This document shows positions 23,789 through 32,834 of a stretch of 50,175 nucleotides of DNA, one piece after another; within the stretch, counting starts at the first letter, position 1, and the number at the start of each line of letters is the position of its first letter. Below the pieces are notes generated by a model. The model saw nothing but the letters and a program-made list of their open reading frames with translations. It did not search any database and was not told the DNA's origin. This DNA is from JAIYDJ01 sp031400505 (GTDB lineage Bacteria; Pseudomonadota; Alphaproteobacteria; Rhodobacterales; Rhodobacteraceae), in NCBI GenBank assembly GCA_031400505.1, contig JANNPZ010000009.1, forward strand, positions 1 to 50,175, written 5' to 3'. A program made the translations under genes and the position numbers.

Positions 23789-26700
23789 ATGACTTCAGTA
23801 TTTCTGAGGGCAATAAGGTATTTCGCCGCGCCCAAATCGCTTTTGTTTCTCGTGTGCTTGTCGATCTTCCCGGCGCTGGTTTCGGCGCAGACCAGCGGCA
23901 CCGTCCGCGTCAGTGGGACGATCTTTGTGGGCACCTTCAGCGACACGTCTACAAACGCTGCCAACAAGCCGATTGCCGAAGTCGAAATGCCGGATGCCAA
24001 AATGACATTGGTGGATGAGACAGGCGCTGTGGCGTCAACGGCGCAATCAATTCTGGACGGGCGGTTCAGTCTTGAGGCAAAGCCGGGGCAGACCTACCAG
24101 ATTTGTTGGGAAATTCAGGGCCAGAAAGGCTGCGTCACCCGGGTCAAGGTGGGCAAGACGCCTGTCTGGGCAGGGCGTCTGCGGGCACGCCTGGAAGGGC
24201 CGATCGTGTTCGGCAATGTGCTGACGGGCGATGCGCGGCCCTGCTGGGTGCAGGATGCCTTCTTTGGTCTCGATGTCTCGACCGAAGTGCGGGGCGGTGG
24301 CAAAACCACCCGGGCCAACACCCAGGGCGAGTACCTGCTTCTCGCACCTGCGGGGGCTACGTTCCGGGTCCAGGCGGGGTGTGAACTGTCGCAGGCGGGC
24401 GAAGTGGTGACGTCCACTGGGCTGTTTCAACGGCTTGACCTGAACCTTGGCAACCGGGCACCGCGGATCACCAGTGTCGCTGCTACGAACGGCACGAAGT
24501 TTCTGACTCGGGCGCAGATGGGCGAAACGCTGAAGATGGTTTCGGGTCTGCGCGAACTGGACGGCGATACCGTGGAGTTTGCCTGGCGGTTGACGGATGC
24601 GCAGATCGGCACGCTGTCTGGCAGCACGACGGACACCGAGGAATGGCAGTTGCCAAGCGTGGATGGCAGCCATTCGGTCTATCTGATGGCGCGGGACGGC
24701 AAGGGCGGATTTGCCTTTGACCGGTTCGAGATGCAGGTCGGCGTGGATCAGATCGATGTGTCCGGCATCGCGGTGGACGATTTGACTGGGTTGCCGGTGC
24801 GCAAAGCGAAGGTGACGCTAGGGAGCACGACGGTACAGACGAGCGACAACGGCTGGTTTTCGCTAAGCACCAAGCCCGTGGCGGATGACCGCTATGTGCT
24901 GAACATCGAGCACCCGAACTTTGTCCTGATTTCGCGGATCCTGGACCGGTCATCAGCCGGAAACACCTATCGGATGATCCGCACACAGGTAACATCGCAT
25001 CGCGGTGATGTGGACATCGACATTGAAGACAAGCGGAGCGTGGGCATCTGCGGAACCCAAGTCAAAGGGCGCGAGCGCGGGGTGCGGCGTCTGGCACCGC
25101 CAACGTTTTATGTGGAAGAGGCGGCCGCTGACGGCAAGACCGAAGGCCGGACGGACATTGACAAAAGCCGGGCAGAGCAGTTCGAACGCGAAGACGCTAT
25201 TCGCAAGTATCTGGAGGCACAACGGTTCTGCGACGGACGTGGCGTCCGGATCAGGATCCCGGCAAAGTCGCTGGTGGACGAAACCGGTGCCGTGTGGACC
25301 GGTATGGTCCGGGCGTCGGTGGCAACGCTGAACCCGGCGCTGCGGGCGCTGCCGGGGGACTATCAGGCCATCGATCGGAACGGCGACCGGGTCGAGATGC
25401 TGAGCTTTGGGGCGGTTTATGCGGAGTTCACCGATACTTCGGGGCGCAAGCTGCAACTTGCACCAGGGTCGACCGCAGAAATCATGCCGCCGGTGTCAGC
25501 CTATCAGGCGGCAAGCGCCGATCCGAACATTGCGCAATGGTCGTATGACGAGGCGACAGGGTTCTGGCGCGAAGAAGCACAAGGCAGCTTGCAGTCAACG
25601 CCGGACGGCTTGCGCTATGTCGGAAAGACCGAGCATTTCTCTACGATCAACATGGATGTGGCGGGAAGTGACCCGACATTCGCGACCTGCGTGCGGGTCG
25701 AGATCGACAGCGCATTCTCTGCCTGGAACGACCTGACGCTGCGGGCCTATGTCTCGTATAACGGGGACAGCGTGCAGGTGAAGGAAATCGTGCTGGACAA
25801 TTCGCAATACCACGCGATCTACCGCATTCCGTACGGCACCGGGGCTCCGCCGAACACCTTGCGGCTGGAGTTGCGCGGCAGCCTTTCAGGTCAGCAACTG
25901 GTGCTGTTGGACAATATCATAAATACGGATCTGCGCCCCAAGATGACGGGAACGGACCTCTGGCCACCCTATCCCTATACCGAATGCGGCGACCCGATCC
26001 TGCTGACGCCCGCGCCGGGGGTGGTGCCGGCCTATGGCGATTTCGATGCCACCGGGCGGCCTTCGTTCCTGATCGGGCCTTACGGTGACTTTAACCCGGC
26101 AGACGGCGGACAGCAGGCGCTGGACTACTATGCGGCGATCGACCCTGCTTCTGCCAAAACCACCTTGGGGGATTGGTGGGATGCGAATGGCTTTGGCCCG
26201 GATGGGCTGGGGGCGGGAAACCCGACCTACATCAACCAAGCCTATCTGAACGACAACGATCTGGGCTTTGGCCGGGACATGCATTGCGCGGAAACCGGCA
26301 GCAATTTGGCGTGCTATGTGACGAACTACGGCTTGCCGGACCAGATCCCGGCGAATGCGGATGACGCGGAAAACAAAAATGCAGCTACGCGCGGCGCAAC
26401 GGTCGCGATGGAGTTCGACAGCGCCGCATTGAACTTCGAGAATGTGCAGTTCTACGTGTTTGGTGGCGGTGTGGCCGGATCGGGCCGGATCACCTTTGCC
26501 GATCTGGACGGGATGGGGCCAAAGCCGGTGCCGTTCCTTTGCATGGTGTGCCATGGCGGCGGGCCGTCGCTGACCGTCGACGACAAAGTGGCGCATGCCC
26601 GGTTCCGCGAGTTTGACCTGCCATCCTTCAAATACTCGAACAACCGGTCGTGGGATTACGGTCAGGCAACGCTGGATGCGACCGAACTTGGCAACTTCGC

Positions 26701-27100
26701 AGCATTGAACCAGATGGTGCGGGATACGACCGTCGGCCAGCCGATCGGTTTGCTGATCGACGCCTGGTATCCCGGCGGGTTTGCCGGCGACCCTGCACCG
26801 GTGCTGCCGGCGGCTCCGGCGGGTTGGGCGGCCAACACGACAGAATATCACGAGGTTTACGGTCAGACGTGCCGCACCTGTCATATCGCCCGGGACGCCG
26901 GCAATCCGAACTCGTTCTTTGTGTTCAACAGCTTTGCGAACCTCGCAAGCACCAGTTATGCAGTGTGCGGCAGCGGCGTTCCAAAGCGGCGGTTCATGCC
27001 GAATGCCTTTGTGACCTACCGGAACTTCTGGGTCGATACACTCCGGGTGCAAATGTACGAAGACATGACTGGAGTCGGCCAAAACACCTGCGACGACTAA
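23789..27100 (+). CDS. Large exported protein with two c-type heme motifs
   Basis: A 1103-residue protein of no family I can name. A signal peptide (KSLLFLVCLSIFPALVSA, cut before QTS) sends it to the periplasm. Residues 35-120, 150-220 and 328-400 look like carboxypeptidase-regulatory/Ig-like beta domains (VSGIAVDDLTGLPVRKAKV). Residues 480-620 include IRIPAKSLVDETGAVWTG and LQLAPGSTAEIMPP, recalling ZU5/FAM171-like domains. The C-terminal third carries CMVCH (918-922) and CRTCH (1028-1032), both CxxCH heme attachment sites, and a GFGRDMHC segment. It would be an exported diheme protein, probably with redox function at the surface. GGAG lies before the ATG. It stands alone, right of the prophage scar. 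Confidence 0.75.
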   Translation: MTSVFLRAIRYFAAPKSLLFLVCLSIFPALVSAQTSGTVRVSGTIFVGTFSDTSTNAANKPIAEVEMPDAKMTLVDETGAVASTAQSILDGRFSLEAKPGQTYQICWEIQGQKGCVTRVKVGKTPVWAGRLRARLEGPIVFGNVLTGDARPCWVQDAFFGLDVSTEVRGGGKTTRANTQGEYLLLAPAGATFRVQAGCELSQAGEVVTSTGLFQRLDLNLGNRAPRITSVAATNGTKFLTRAQMGETLKMVSGLRELDGDTVEFAWRLTDAQIGTLSGSTTDTEEWQLPSVDGSHSVYLMARDGKGGFAFDRFEMQVGVDQIDVSGIAVDDLTGLPVRKAKVTLGSTTVQTSDNGWFSLSTKPVADDRYVLNIEHPNFVLISRILDRSSAGNTYRMIRTQVTSHRGDVDIDIEDKRSVGICGTQVKGRERGVRRLAPPTFYVEEAAADGKTEGRTDIDKSRAEQFEREDAIRKYLEAQRFCDGRGVRIRIPAKSLVDETGAVWTGMVRASVATLNPALRALPGDYQAIDRNGDRVEMLSFGAVYAEFTDTSGRKLQLAPGSTAEIMPPVSAYQAASADPNIAQWSYDEATGFWREEAQGSLQSTPDGLRYVGKTEHFSTINMDVAGSDPTFATCVRVEIDSAFSAWNDLTLRAYVSYNGDSVQVKEIVLDNSQYHAIYRIPYGTGAPPNTLRLELRGSLSGQQLVLLDNIINTDLRPKMTGTDLWPPYPYTECGDPILLTPAPGVVPAYGDFDATGRPSFLIGPYGDFNPADGGQQALDYYAAIDPASAKTTLGDWWDANGFGPDGLGAGNPTYINQAYLNDNDLGFGRDMHCAETGSNLACYVTNYGLPDQIPANADDAENKNAATRGATVAMEFDSAALNFENVQFYVFGGGVAGSGRITFADLDGMGPKPVPFLCMVCHGGGPSLTVDDKVAHARFREFDLPSFKYSNNRSWDYGQATLDATELGNFAALNQMVRDTTVGQPIGLLIDAWYPGGFAGDPAPVLPAAPAGWAANTTEYHEVYGQTCRTCHIARDAGNPNSFFVFNSFANLASTSYAVCGSGVPKRRFMPNAFVTYRNFWVDTLRVQMYEDMTGVGQNTCDD

Positions 27101-27423
27101 GGGCAGCGCGCGCCTGCGCCTTGCTGCAAACGGTCCGGCGCGAAGGCGTGCCGGGCCGCTTTGCTGTCCGACATGACAAAGGTTGGCAAGATGCCGTGCA
27201 GACAGCCGCAGGGTCAGCCAATGGCAGTACCGTGGCAAGTTGGGTCCAGACACCGGGTCGTCCGACGCGAGTTGGGTTCGGTCGCATGCCGATGGGTTCG
27301 ACCATGTCTTCGCGCGGGTTTGCCCGACAGCCGGGCGCAGAAACCTCGGCTGGCGACCAAAGTTGTGAATACCTACTTGTTACTACAAATACAATCGGCG
27401 ATACATGTTCGAAGGAGAGCTTC
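27101..27423. other. Regulatory gap upstream of the plus-strand catabolic operon
   Basis: 323 bp without a gene. The thiolase frame stays open across it but without homology or a Shine-Dalgarno site. The last 50 bp are AT-rich and hold the operator at 27375-27390. Confidence 0.6.
27375..27390 (+). promoter_or_regulatory. Operator-like palindrome, probable GntR site (left copy)
   Basis: ACTTGTTACTACAAAT, matching the perfect palindrome at 44157-44172 in 13 of 16 positions, with the gene-proximal half CTACAAAT identical. It ends 33 bp before the ATG of the thiolase-like gene. The GT-N4-AC core fits the general GntR/HutC operator form. Confidence 0.7.
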
Positions 27424-28587
27424 ATGGTCGCCGTTCTGGGTGCTGACATCGCCAAATTCGGGAAACGGACAGATGGCACGGGTTTCCGGGACTGGGCACG
27501 CCTGGCATTCACCGGGGCCTTGGCCGACGCGCATCTGGAAACCGGCGACGTCGATACCCTGATTGTGGCCAGCGAAAGTGATTTCTTCACCCTCCAGCTT
27601 AATCCGGCGACGGTTCTGGCGCAGGATTTGGGCCTGCCGCATGTGGCTGCGTTCCGGATCGAGGCCGGCGGGGCTTCGGGGCACATGGCCGTGCAGGCAG
27701 GTGTCGCGCGCATACTGGCCGGACTTTCGCGCGTGGTCGCCGTCGTTGGTGCAGAGGCGACAGCCAGCACATTGCCAGGACCGACCCTGCGCCGGCTCTA
27801 CGGGCTGTCTTTCGATGCGATGACCGACGGCCCGACCGGGGTGACGGCGACACAGGTCTATGCACTTTCCTGGCAGATCTTTGCGGCAGCAGAGGGGTTG
27901 GGCGACATCGATCTGGCCCGTATGACGATCGCCCATCGCGCGCATGCCTGTGCCAACCCGGCCGCCCACCTGCCGCGTCAGCACCGGTTAGAAGAGTTTG
28001 CCGCGTCGCCGATGATTGCCTCGCCCTACCGCCGCCTGCATTGCTCGCCGCTCAGCGACGGTGCTGCGGCCGTTGTTCTTGCCGCGACGGATGCGCAGCC
28101 GGCAAGCCGCCGCACCGCGCCGCGCGTTGTCGGTATGGGTGGTGCGACGGACCGGCCGCTGGGGGCAAGGCCCGATCCGGGGCGGTTTGCCGCAAAGACG
28201 CGGGCCATGCAGGCGGCCTGCCGGATGGCCGGCCTATCGCCCCCCGACGTGGGATTGGCTGAAATCTATGACCCGTATGCCGGGGCCGGATTGCAAAGCC
28301 TGCATGCGCTGGGATTGTCCGACCGGCCCGGGGCCGACCTTGCGGCGGGGCGTTTTTGCCGCGACGGGGCGTTGCCGGTCAATCTTTCGGGGGGCCTTTT
28401 GGGCCAGGGTGCTGCGCCGGGTGCAACGGGTATCGCCCAGATCGCCACATGCGCGCTGATCCTTGAAGGCCGGTATCATGTGGCAGCACAGCCCGGTCTG
28501 GTGTCGCAATATGCGCTTGCAGATACCCATGGCGGCATCTGCTCGAATTCGGCGGTCACGATCCTGAAGCAAGCGGCGGCAGCATGA
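27424..28587 (+). CDS. Thiolase-fold protein lacking thiolase catalytic residues (probable retro-aldolase)
   Basis: A 387-residue thiolase superfamily protein of the SCP2/lipid-transfer branch. The nucleophile position reads EAGGASG (Gly83 where C-A-S-G has Cys), the first catalytic His is Tyr282 (AEIYDPYAG), and the His of GHPxGATG is Ala330 (GQGAAPGATG). It therefore cannot run a classical thiolase reaction. The known precedent is Ltp2, a thiolase-fold aldolase that works with a DUF35 partner and splits a 3-hydroxyacyl-CoA. Here a DUF35 gene follows with ATGA overlap. AAGGAG lies six nucleotides before the ATG at 27424; the frame is open much further upstream, antisense-free but without homology. 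First gene of the operon. Confidence 0.85.
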   Translation: MVAVLGADIAKFGKRTDGTGFRDWARLAFTGALADAHLETGDVDTLIVASESDFFTLQLNPATVLAQDLGLPHVAAFRIEAGGASGHMAVQAGVARILAGLSRVVAVVGAEATASTLPGPTLRRLYGLSFDAMTDGPTGVTATQVYALSWQIFAAAEGLGDIDLARMTIAHRAHACANPAAHLPRQHRLEEFAASPMIASPYRRLHCSPLSDGAAAVVLAATDAQPASRRTAPRVVGMGGATDRPLGARPDPGRFAAKTRAMQAACRMAGLSPPDVGLAEIYDPYAGAGLQSLHALGLSDRPGADLAAGRFCRDGALPVNLSGGLLGQGAAPGATGIAQIATCALILEGRYHVAAQPGLVSQYALADTHGGICSNSAVTILKQAAAA

Positions 28588-28955
28588 AATCTGTGCTGAC
28601 CTTGGAGTACGAATTGGGCGAGGGTTTTCTTGGCCCCTACCTTTCGGGGCTGCGCGAAGGCCGGGCGGTGGCAGGGCGCTGCATGTCCTGCCGCCGCACG
28701 ACTCTGCCACCAGAGGCCACATGCCCCTGTGGCGCAGCGGACTTTTCCCAGTTCACCCTGCCGGGAACCGCGACAGTGCTGTGGCGCACCACCGGGTCAG
28801 ATGGCGATGTGGCGCTGGTCAGGTTCGACGGATCAGACACGGCTTCGCTGGCGCGGCTTGACGGGTTTGCGGGGCAGACAAAAGACCCGGTCCGGGGCAG
28901 GATCGTGGCGGCACGGGACGCAGCGCTGGTCATCGTGCCACAGGTCGCGCCATGA
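28584..28955 (+). CDS. DUF35 Zn-ribbon/OB-fold protein, partner of the thiolase-fold protein
   Basis: A 123-residue DUF35 protein: a rubredoxin-like zinc ribbon (C33-x2-C36 ... C47-x-C49) followed by an OB-fold domain. Such proteins bind thiolase-like enzymes and help hold the CoA substrate, as ChsH2 does for Ltp2. ATGA overlaps on both sides couple it to the thiolase-fold gene and the acyl-CoA synthetase. Confidence 0.88.
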   Translation: MKSVLTLEYELGEGFLGPYLSGLREGRAVAGRCMSCRRTTLPPEATCPCGAADFSQFTLPGTATVLWRTTGSDGDVALVRFDGSDTASLARLDGFAGQTKDPVRGRIVAARDAALVIVPQVAP

Positions 28956-30613
28956 CCCCGCTCTTGTCCTGGTCCGACGCCGATCTCGCCAGGCTCAATC
29001 TGGTGCGCGACCACGGCGCGATGCACATCCGATGGCCCGCAGATACCAACATCTACGGCATGACCGTTGGACGCCATCTTGGCCCCGCCGACCGTGACCG
29101 AACCGCCCTGATTTTCGAGGCGCAGGACGGCAGCATCAGCCGCCAGACCTTTGCCGAGGTCGACCGCGCGGCAACCGGCCTTGCAGCGGCATTGCGCGCA
29201 TCCGGGTTCGCACGGGGCGATCTGATCGGCCTGCACCTGGGCCAGCATCCTGATACGGCCATCGCGCATATGGCCATCTGCAAGATCGGCGGTGTCGCCG
29301 TCACCCTGTCGCAGCTTTACGGCCCCGAGACGCTGGCCCATGCCCTGCACGACTGCCGCGCGCGGGGCGTCCTGACCGACCGCGCTGCCTGGTGCGCATT
29401 GGAGCCAGCCGCATTTCCCGATGTCTCGCAGGTCTGGATGCGCGATCCTTTGCCCGGGATGCATGATCTTGGCGCGGCCATGGCGACGCCGGCCCCCGGG
29501 TTTGTCCCGGATTTCGGTCGGGCCGACGATCCTGCATTGCTGATGTACACCTCGGGTTCGACGGGCAAGCCCAAGGGCATCCTGCACGGACACCGCGTTC
29601 TTGCGGCCTATGCGCCATCCATCGCGCTGTTCTTCAACCTGTCGATGAATGACGATGATGCCGTTTTCTGGTCGCCATCTGACTGGGCGTGGGTCGGGGG
29701 TCTGCTTGATATGCTGTTTCCGGCGTGGATGGCCGGGCGCGCGATTGCAACCTCGATGGACCGGTTTTCGGCGGACTGGGCCTATCCCTTCATGGCGCGC
29801 CACCGCGTCACCCATACTTTCCTTGCCCCAACTGCAATCAAGCGGCTTGCACAGGTTCCTGATCCGAAGCTGCATCACGATTTGGCGCTGCGCGTGATCT
29901 GCACCGGCGGCGAGGCGCTTGCAGCCGAAACGCTGGACTGGGCCGAGCGTCGCCTGGGTGTCACCTGCAATGAATTCTACGGCATGACCGAGGTCAATCA
30001 TCTGGTCGGCAACTGCGCGGCACTTTACCCGCGCCGGCCCGGGTCTATGGGTCGGGCCTATCCGGGGCACCATGTCGAGCTGGTCGACGCCGACGCAAAC
30101 CCCGTTCCCGATGGCGAACCCGGCGAAATCGTCACACCGGCGACCGCCCCTACCCGGTTTCTGGGCTATCTTGGCAATCGCGAAAAAGAGGCAAAGATGC
30201 GCCTGGGTCCCTGGCTGCGCACCCATGATCTGGCGGTGCGGGACGCGGACGGATATTTCTGGTACAAGGGACGGACAGATGACCTGATCAAATCGAGCGG
30301 TTTTCGCATCGGTCCCGCCGAGATCGAGGATTGCCTGCTGTCACACGCTGCCGTCGCCGAATGCGCGGTGATCGGCAAGCCCGACCCTGATCGGGGCCAG
30401 ATCGTAAAGGCCTTTGTCCGGCTGCGGGCGGGGCAAACCGAGTCTGAAACCCTAAGGTCCGATCTTGTGGCCCATGTCAGGACCCGACTTGCCGCCTACA
30501 AGGCCCCGCGCGAAGTCGAATTCGTGGCCGACTTCGAGATGACATCGTCTGGCAAGATCAACCGCCGCGCCCTGCGAGCGTCAGAGGCCGCACAGGCGGG
30601 AGGTTCGTCTTGA
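28952..30613 (+). CDS. Acyl-CoA synthetase (AMP-forming)
   Basis: A 553-residue ANL-superfamily ligase that activates a carboxylic acid as an acyl-adenylate and transfers it to CoA. The P-loop LMYTSGSTGKPKGILHGH, the motif EFYGMTEVNHLVGN, the hinge YKGRTDDLIKSSGFRIGPAEIE, and the C-terminal Lys motif SGKINRRALR are intact. The sequence resembles the medium-chain/ACSM branch, but in this operon the acid is likely a hydroxy acid derived from a sugar (inference). It overlaps both neighbours. Confidence 0.92.
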   Translation: MTPLLSWSDADLARLNLVRDHGAMHIRWPADTNIYGMTVGRHLGPADRDRTALIFEAQDGSISRQTFAEVDRAATGLAAALRASGFARGDLIGLHLGQHPDTAIAHMAICKIGGVAVTLSQLYGPETLAHALHDCRARGVLTDRAAWCALEPAAFPDVSQVWMRDPLPGMHDLGAAMATPAPGFVPDFGRADDPALLMYTSGSTGKPKGILHGHRVLAAYAPSIALFFNLSMNDDDAVFWSPSDWAWVGGLLDMLFPAWMAGRAIATSMDRFSADWAYPFMARHRVTHTFLAPTAIKRLAQVPDPKLHHDLALRVICTGGEALAAETLDWAERRLGVTCNEFYGMTEVNHLVGNCAALYPRRPGSMGRAYPGHHVELVDADANPVPDGEPGEIVTPATAPTRFLGYLGNREKEAKMRLGPWLRTHDLAVRDADGYFWYKGRTDDLIKSSGFRIGPAEIEDCLLSHAAVAECAVIGKPDPDRGQIVKAFVRLRAGQTESETLRSDLVAHVRTRLAAYKAPREVEFVADFEMTSSGKINRRALRASEAAQAGGSS

Positions 30614-32067
30614 TCCCGATGACGCCCAAGGTCGCTGCATTCCTGTCGCGCCCGCAAGGCGCGCGGATCGGCGATGCAGTTGTGATGTCCGACGATCTGC
30701 TCGATCTGCAAAACCCGTCAGACGAGACGTCGCTTGCGATGGTCGCGGCCTGTGGCCCGCGCGAGGCGGATCTTGCCGGGCAAACAGCATCAAGGGCTTT
30801 TGAGAGCGTCTGGCGTGACATGGGCCCGGATGACCGCAGCCGGCGGTTGTGGCGGCTCGCGGAACTGATCGACGAACATGCCCCAGACCTGGGCCAACTG
30901 GATGCGTTGGACAATGGCAAACCATTCGCCACGGCGCGCGATGTCGATGTTGCGTGGTCTGCCCGTCATCTGCGGTACTTTGCCGGCTGGCCGGACAAGG
31001 CCGAAGGATCGGTTATCCCGGTCAACATCCCGGACCGGTTGAACTACACGCGGATCGAACCGATCGGGGTTTGCGCATTGATCACACCCTGGAACTATCC
31101 GCTGCTGATGGCGATGTGGAAACTGGCCCCGGCCCTTGCTGCGGGAAATACGGTCGTGCTGAAACCATCCGAACTCACGCCCCTTTCGGCGCTGTTCCTG
31201 GCCGATCTGGCGCTGGAGGCGGGGTTGCCAGCCGGAGTGGTGAATGTCGTGCCCGGCACCGGGCCTGCCGCCGGGTCCGCTTTGGTGGACCATCCGATGG
31301 TCAGCAAGATCGGGTTCACCGGGTCTACGGCGACCGGACGCAGCATCGCCGCAAAGGCTGGCGCAACCTTGAAGCGGGTTTCCCTGGAACTGGGAGGCAA
31401 GGCTGCGAACATCCTCTTTGGCGATGCCGATCTTGACAGGGCGATCCCGGGCGCGTTCTGGGCCGCTTTTGGTAACAACGGCCAAAGCTGCACCGCGGGC
31501 GCGAGGCTGTTTGTTCATCGCAGCATCCACGACCGGGTGGTTGACGGGCTGGCTGCCATTGCAGCGGGGCTGAGTGTAGGCCCCGGGATGGACGACCCCG
31601 GCCATGACCTTGGCCCCATCATCAGTGCGGCACAACTGAGCAAGGTCACCGGGTTCATCGCAGGCGCCACGGGTGCCAGCTGTGTCATCGGCGGCCGTCG
31701 ACTGGACCGTCCGGGGTTTTTCCTGCCACCGACCATCTTGACGGATGTTACCGACGACATGGAGGTGGCGCGTGAAGAGGCGTTCGGCCCCCTGCTGGTC
31801 GTCCTGCCGTTTGATAGCGACGAAGATGTGCTAAAACGGGCCAACGACACGAAATATGGCCTGGCCGCCGGCCTTTGGACCCGTGACGTGACGCGGGCCA
31901 GACGGATGGCAGCGCGTTTGCAGGCCGGGACGGTCTGGGTCAACTGCTGGGGGGAAACCGATGCTGCGTCGCCTTTTGGCGGCATCCGTGCGTCTGGTTA
32001 CGGCCGCGAGATGGGCCGCGCGGCCATGGACCTTTACTCGCAGACAAAAAGCGTCTGGATTGCGTGA
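30610..32067 (+). CDS. Aldehyde dehydrogenase (NAD(P)+)
   Basis: A 485-residue ALDH. The oxyanion Asn lies in TPWNYPLLMAMWKLAPAL, the general base Glu in SLELGGKAANILF (E260) and the nucleophile in GNNGQSCTAG (C294). The start is TTG overlapping the ligase stop (TTGA) with GGGAGG six nucleotides before it; an ATG three codons on is possible. In the proposed route it makes the acid that the ligase activates. Confidence 0.92.
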   Translation: MIPMTPKVAAFLSRPQGARIGDAVVMSDDLLDLQNPSDETSLAMVAACGPREADLAGQTASRAFESVWRDMGPDDRSRRLWRLAELIDEHAPDLGQLDALDNGKPFATARDVDVAWSARHLRYFAGWPDKAEGSVIPVNIPDRLNYTRIEPIGVCALITPWNYPLLMAMWKLAPALAAGNTVVLKPSELTPLSALFLADLALEAGLPAGVVNVVPGTGPAAGSALVDHPMVSKIGFTGSTATGRSIAAKAGATLKRVSLELGGKAANILFGDADLDRAIPGAFWAAFGNNGQSCTAGARLFVHRSIHDRVVDGLAAIAAGLSVGPGMDDPGHDLGPIISAAQLSKVTGFIAGATGASCVIGGRRLDRPGFFLPPTILTDVTDDMEVAREEAFGPLLVVLPFDSDEDVLKRANDTKYGLAAGLWTRDVTRARRMAARLQAGTVWVNCWGETDAASPFGGIRASGYGREMGRAAMDLYSQTKSVWIA

Positions 32068-32075
32068 GAGCAAAG

Positions 32076-32834
32076 ATGAACACGACGGCAATACCAAAGT
32101 ACGAAGCCGCCTATCGCACCATCCTCGAGAGGCTCAAGGGCGGCCGCTATCCGGTGGGCGCGCGCATGCCGACGGAAGGCGAGTTGTCCGCCCAGTTCGG
32201 TGTCAGCCGTGTCACGATCCGGCGCGCGTTGGACATGCTGGTTCAGGATGGCTATGTCGAAAGCCGACAGGGCAGCGGCTACCGCGTGCTGACACTGTCG
32301 CCCGCATCTGACACCTGCCTTACGTCTTTCACCGATCAGATGCTGCGTGCCGGTCGAGAACCGACGACGGCGCTGTTGTCGATAGACACGTTCCTGCCCG
32401 ACGCGCCGGACATCACACATTTGCCCGCAACCATGCGCATGGGGCCAATCACCCGCATTTGCCGCCTGCGCAAGGTTGACGGCGTACCCCGGATGCTGGT
32501 CATGACCTATGCCCCTGCCCGGTTGCTGCCCGGTGCAAGCGCCGGCGACTTTCCCGAAACCGGGCCGGCGCAGTCGATCTTGCGCATTCTTGCCGGGCGT
32601 TTCAGCCTCGAATGGTCCGCCGCCTGCGAAGACATCAGCCCCGTCGTCGCCGACGCCACACTGGCCCGAACCTTTTCCATATCCGAAGGCGCGCCCTTGT
32701 TGCGGCAAGCGTGTTCGGCATTTGCCGAAGATGGCTCTACCGTCTTTCACGAAGATGTCTTTCGAACCGGGGCCGTCAGCTTCAACTTGACGCGCCAGTC
32801 CCGGTCCGTCAGCGGGATAGAGGACAGGCAATGA
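32076..32834 (+). CDS. GntR family transcriptional regulator (HutC/UTRA type)
   Basis: A 252-residue regulator. An N-terminal winged HTH (YPVGARMPTEGELSAQFGVSR, then VTIRRALDMLVQDGYVESRQG) is followed by a UTRA effector domain from about residue 85, which in this family binds a small sugar or amino acid derivative. A GTG at 32064 overlapping the ALDH stop is the alternative start, but ATG at 32076 has GAGAG before it. It is inside the operon and is the natural candidate to bind the paired palindromes at 27375 and 44157. Confidence 0.88.
   Translation: MNTTAIPKYEAAYRTILERLKGGRYPVGARMPTEGELSAQFGVSRVTIRRALDMLVQDGYVESRQGSGYRVLTLSPASDTCLTSFTDQMLRAGREPTTALLSIDTFLPDAPDITHLPATMRMGPITRICRLRKVDGVPRMLVMTYAPARLLPGASAGDFPETGPAQSILRILAGRFSLEWSAACEDISPVVADATLARTFSISEGAPLLRQACSAFAEDGSTVFHEDVFRTGAVSFNLTRQSRSVSGIEDRQ

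Noticed and set aside
26650..27423. Upstream extension of the thiolase-fold frame
   Set aside because: It runs inside the diheme gene in another frame and has no homology; AAGGAG and the operator mark 27424 as start.
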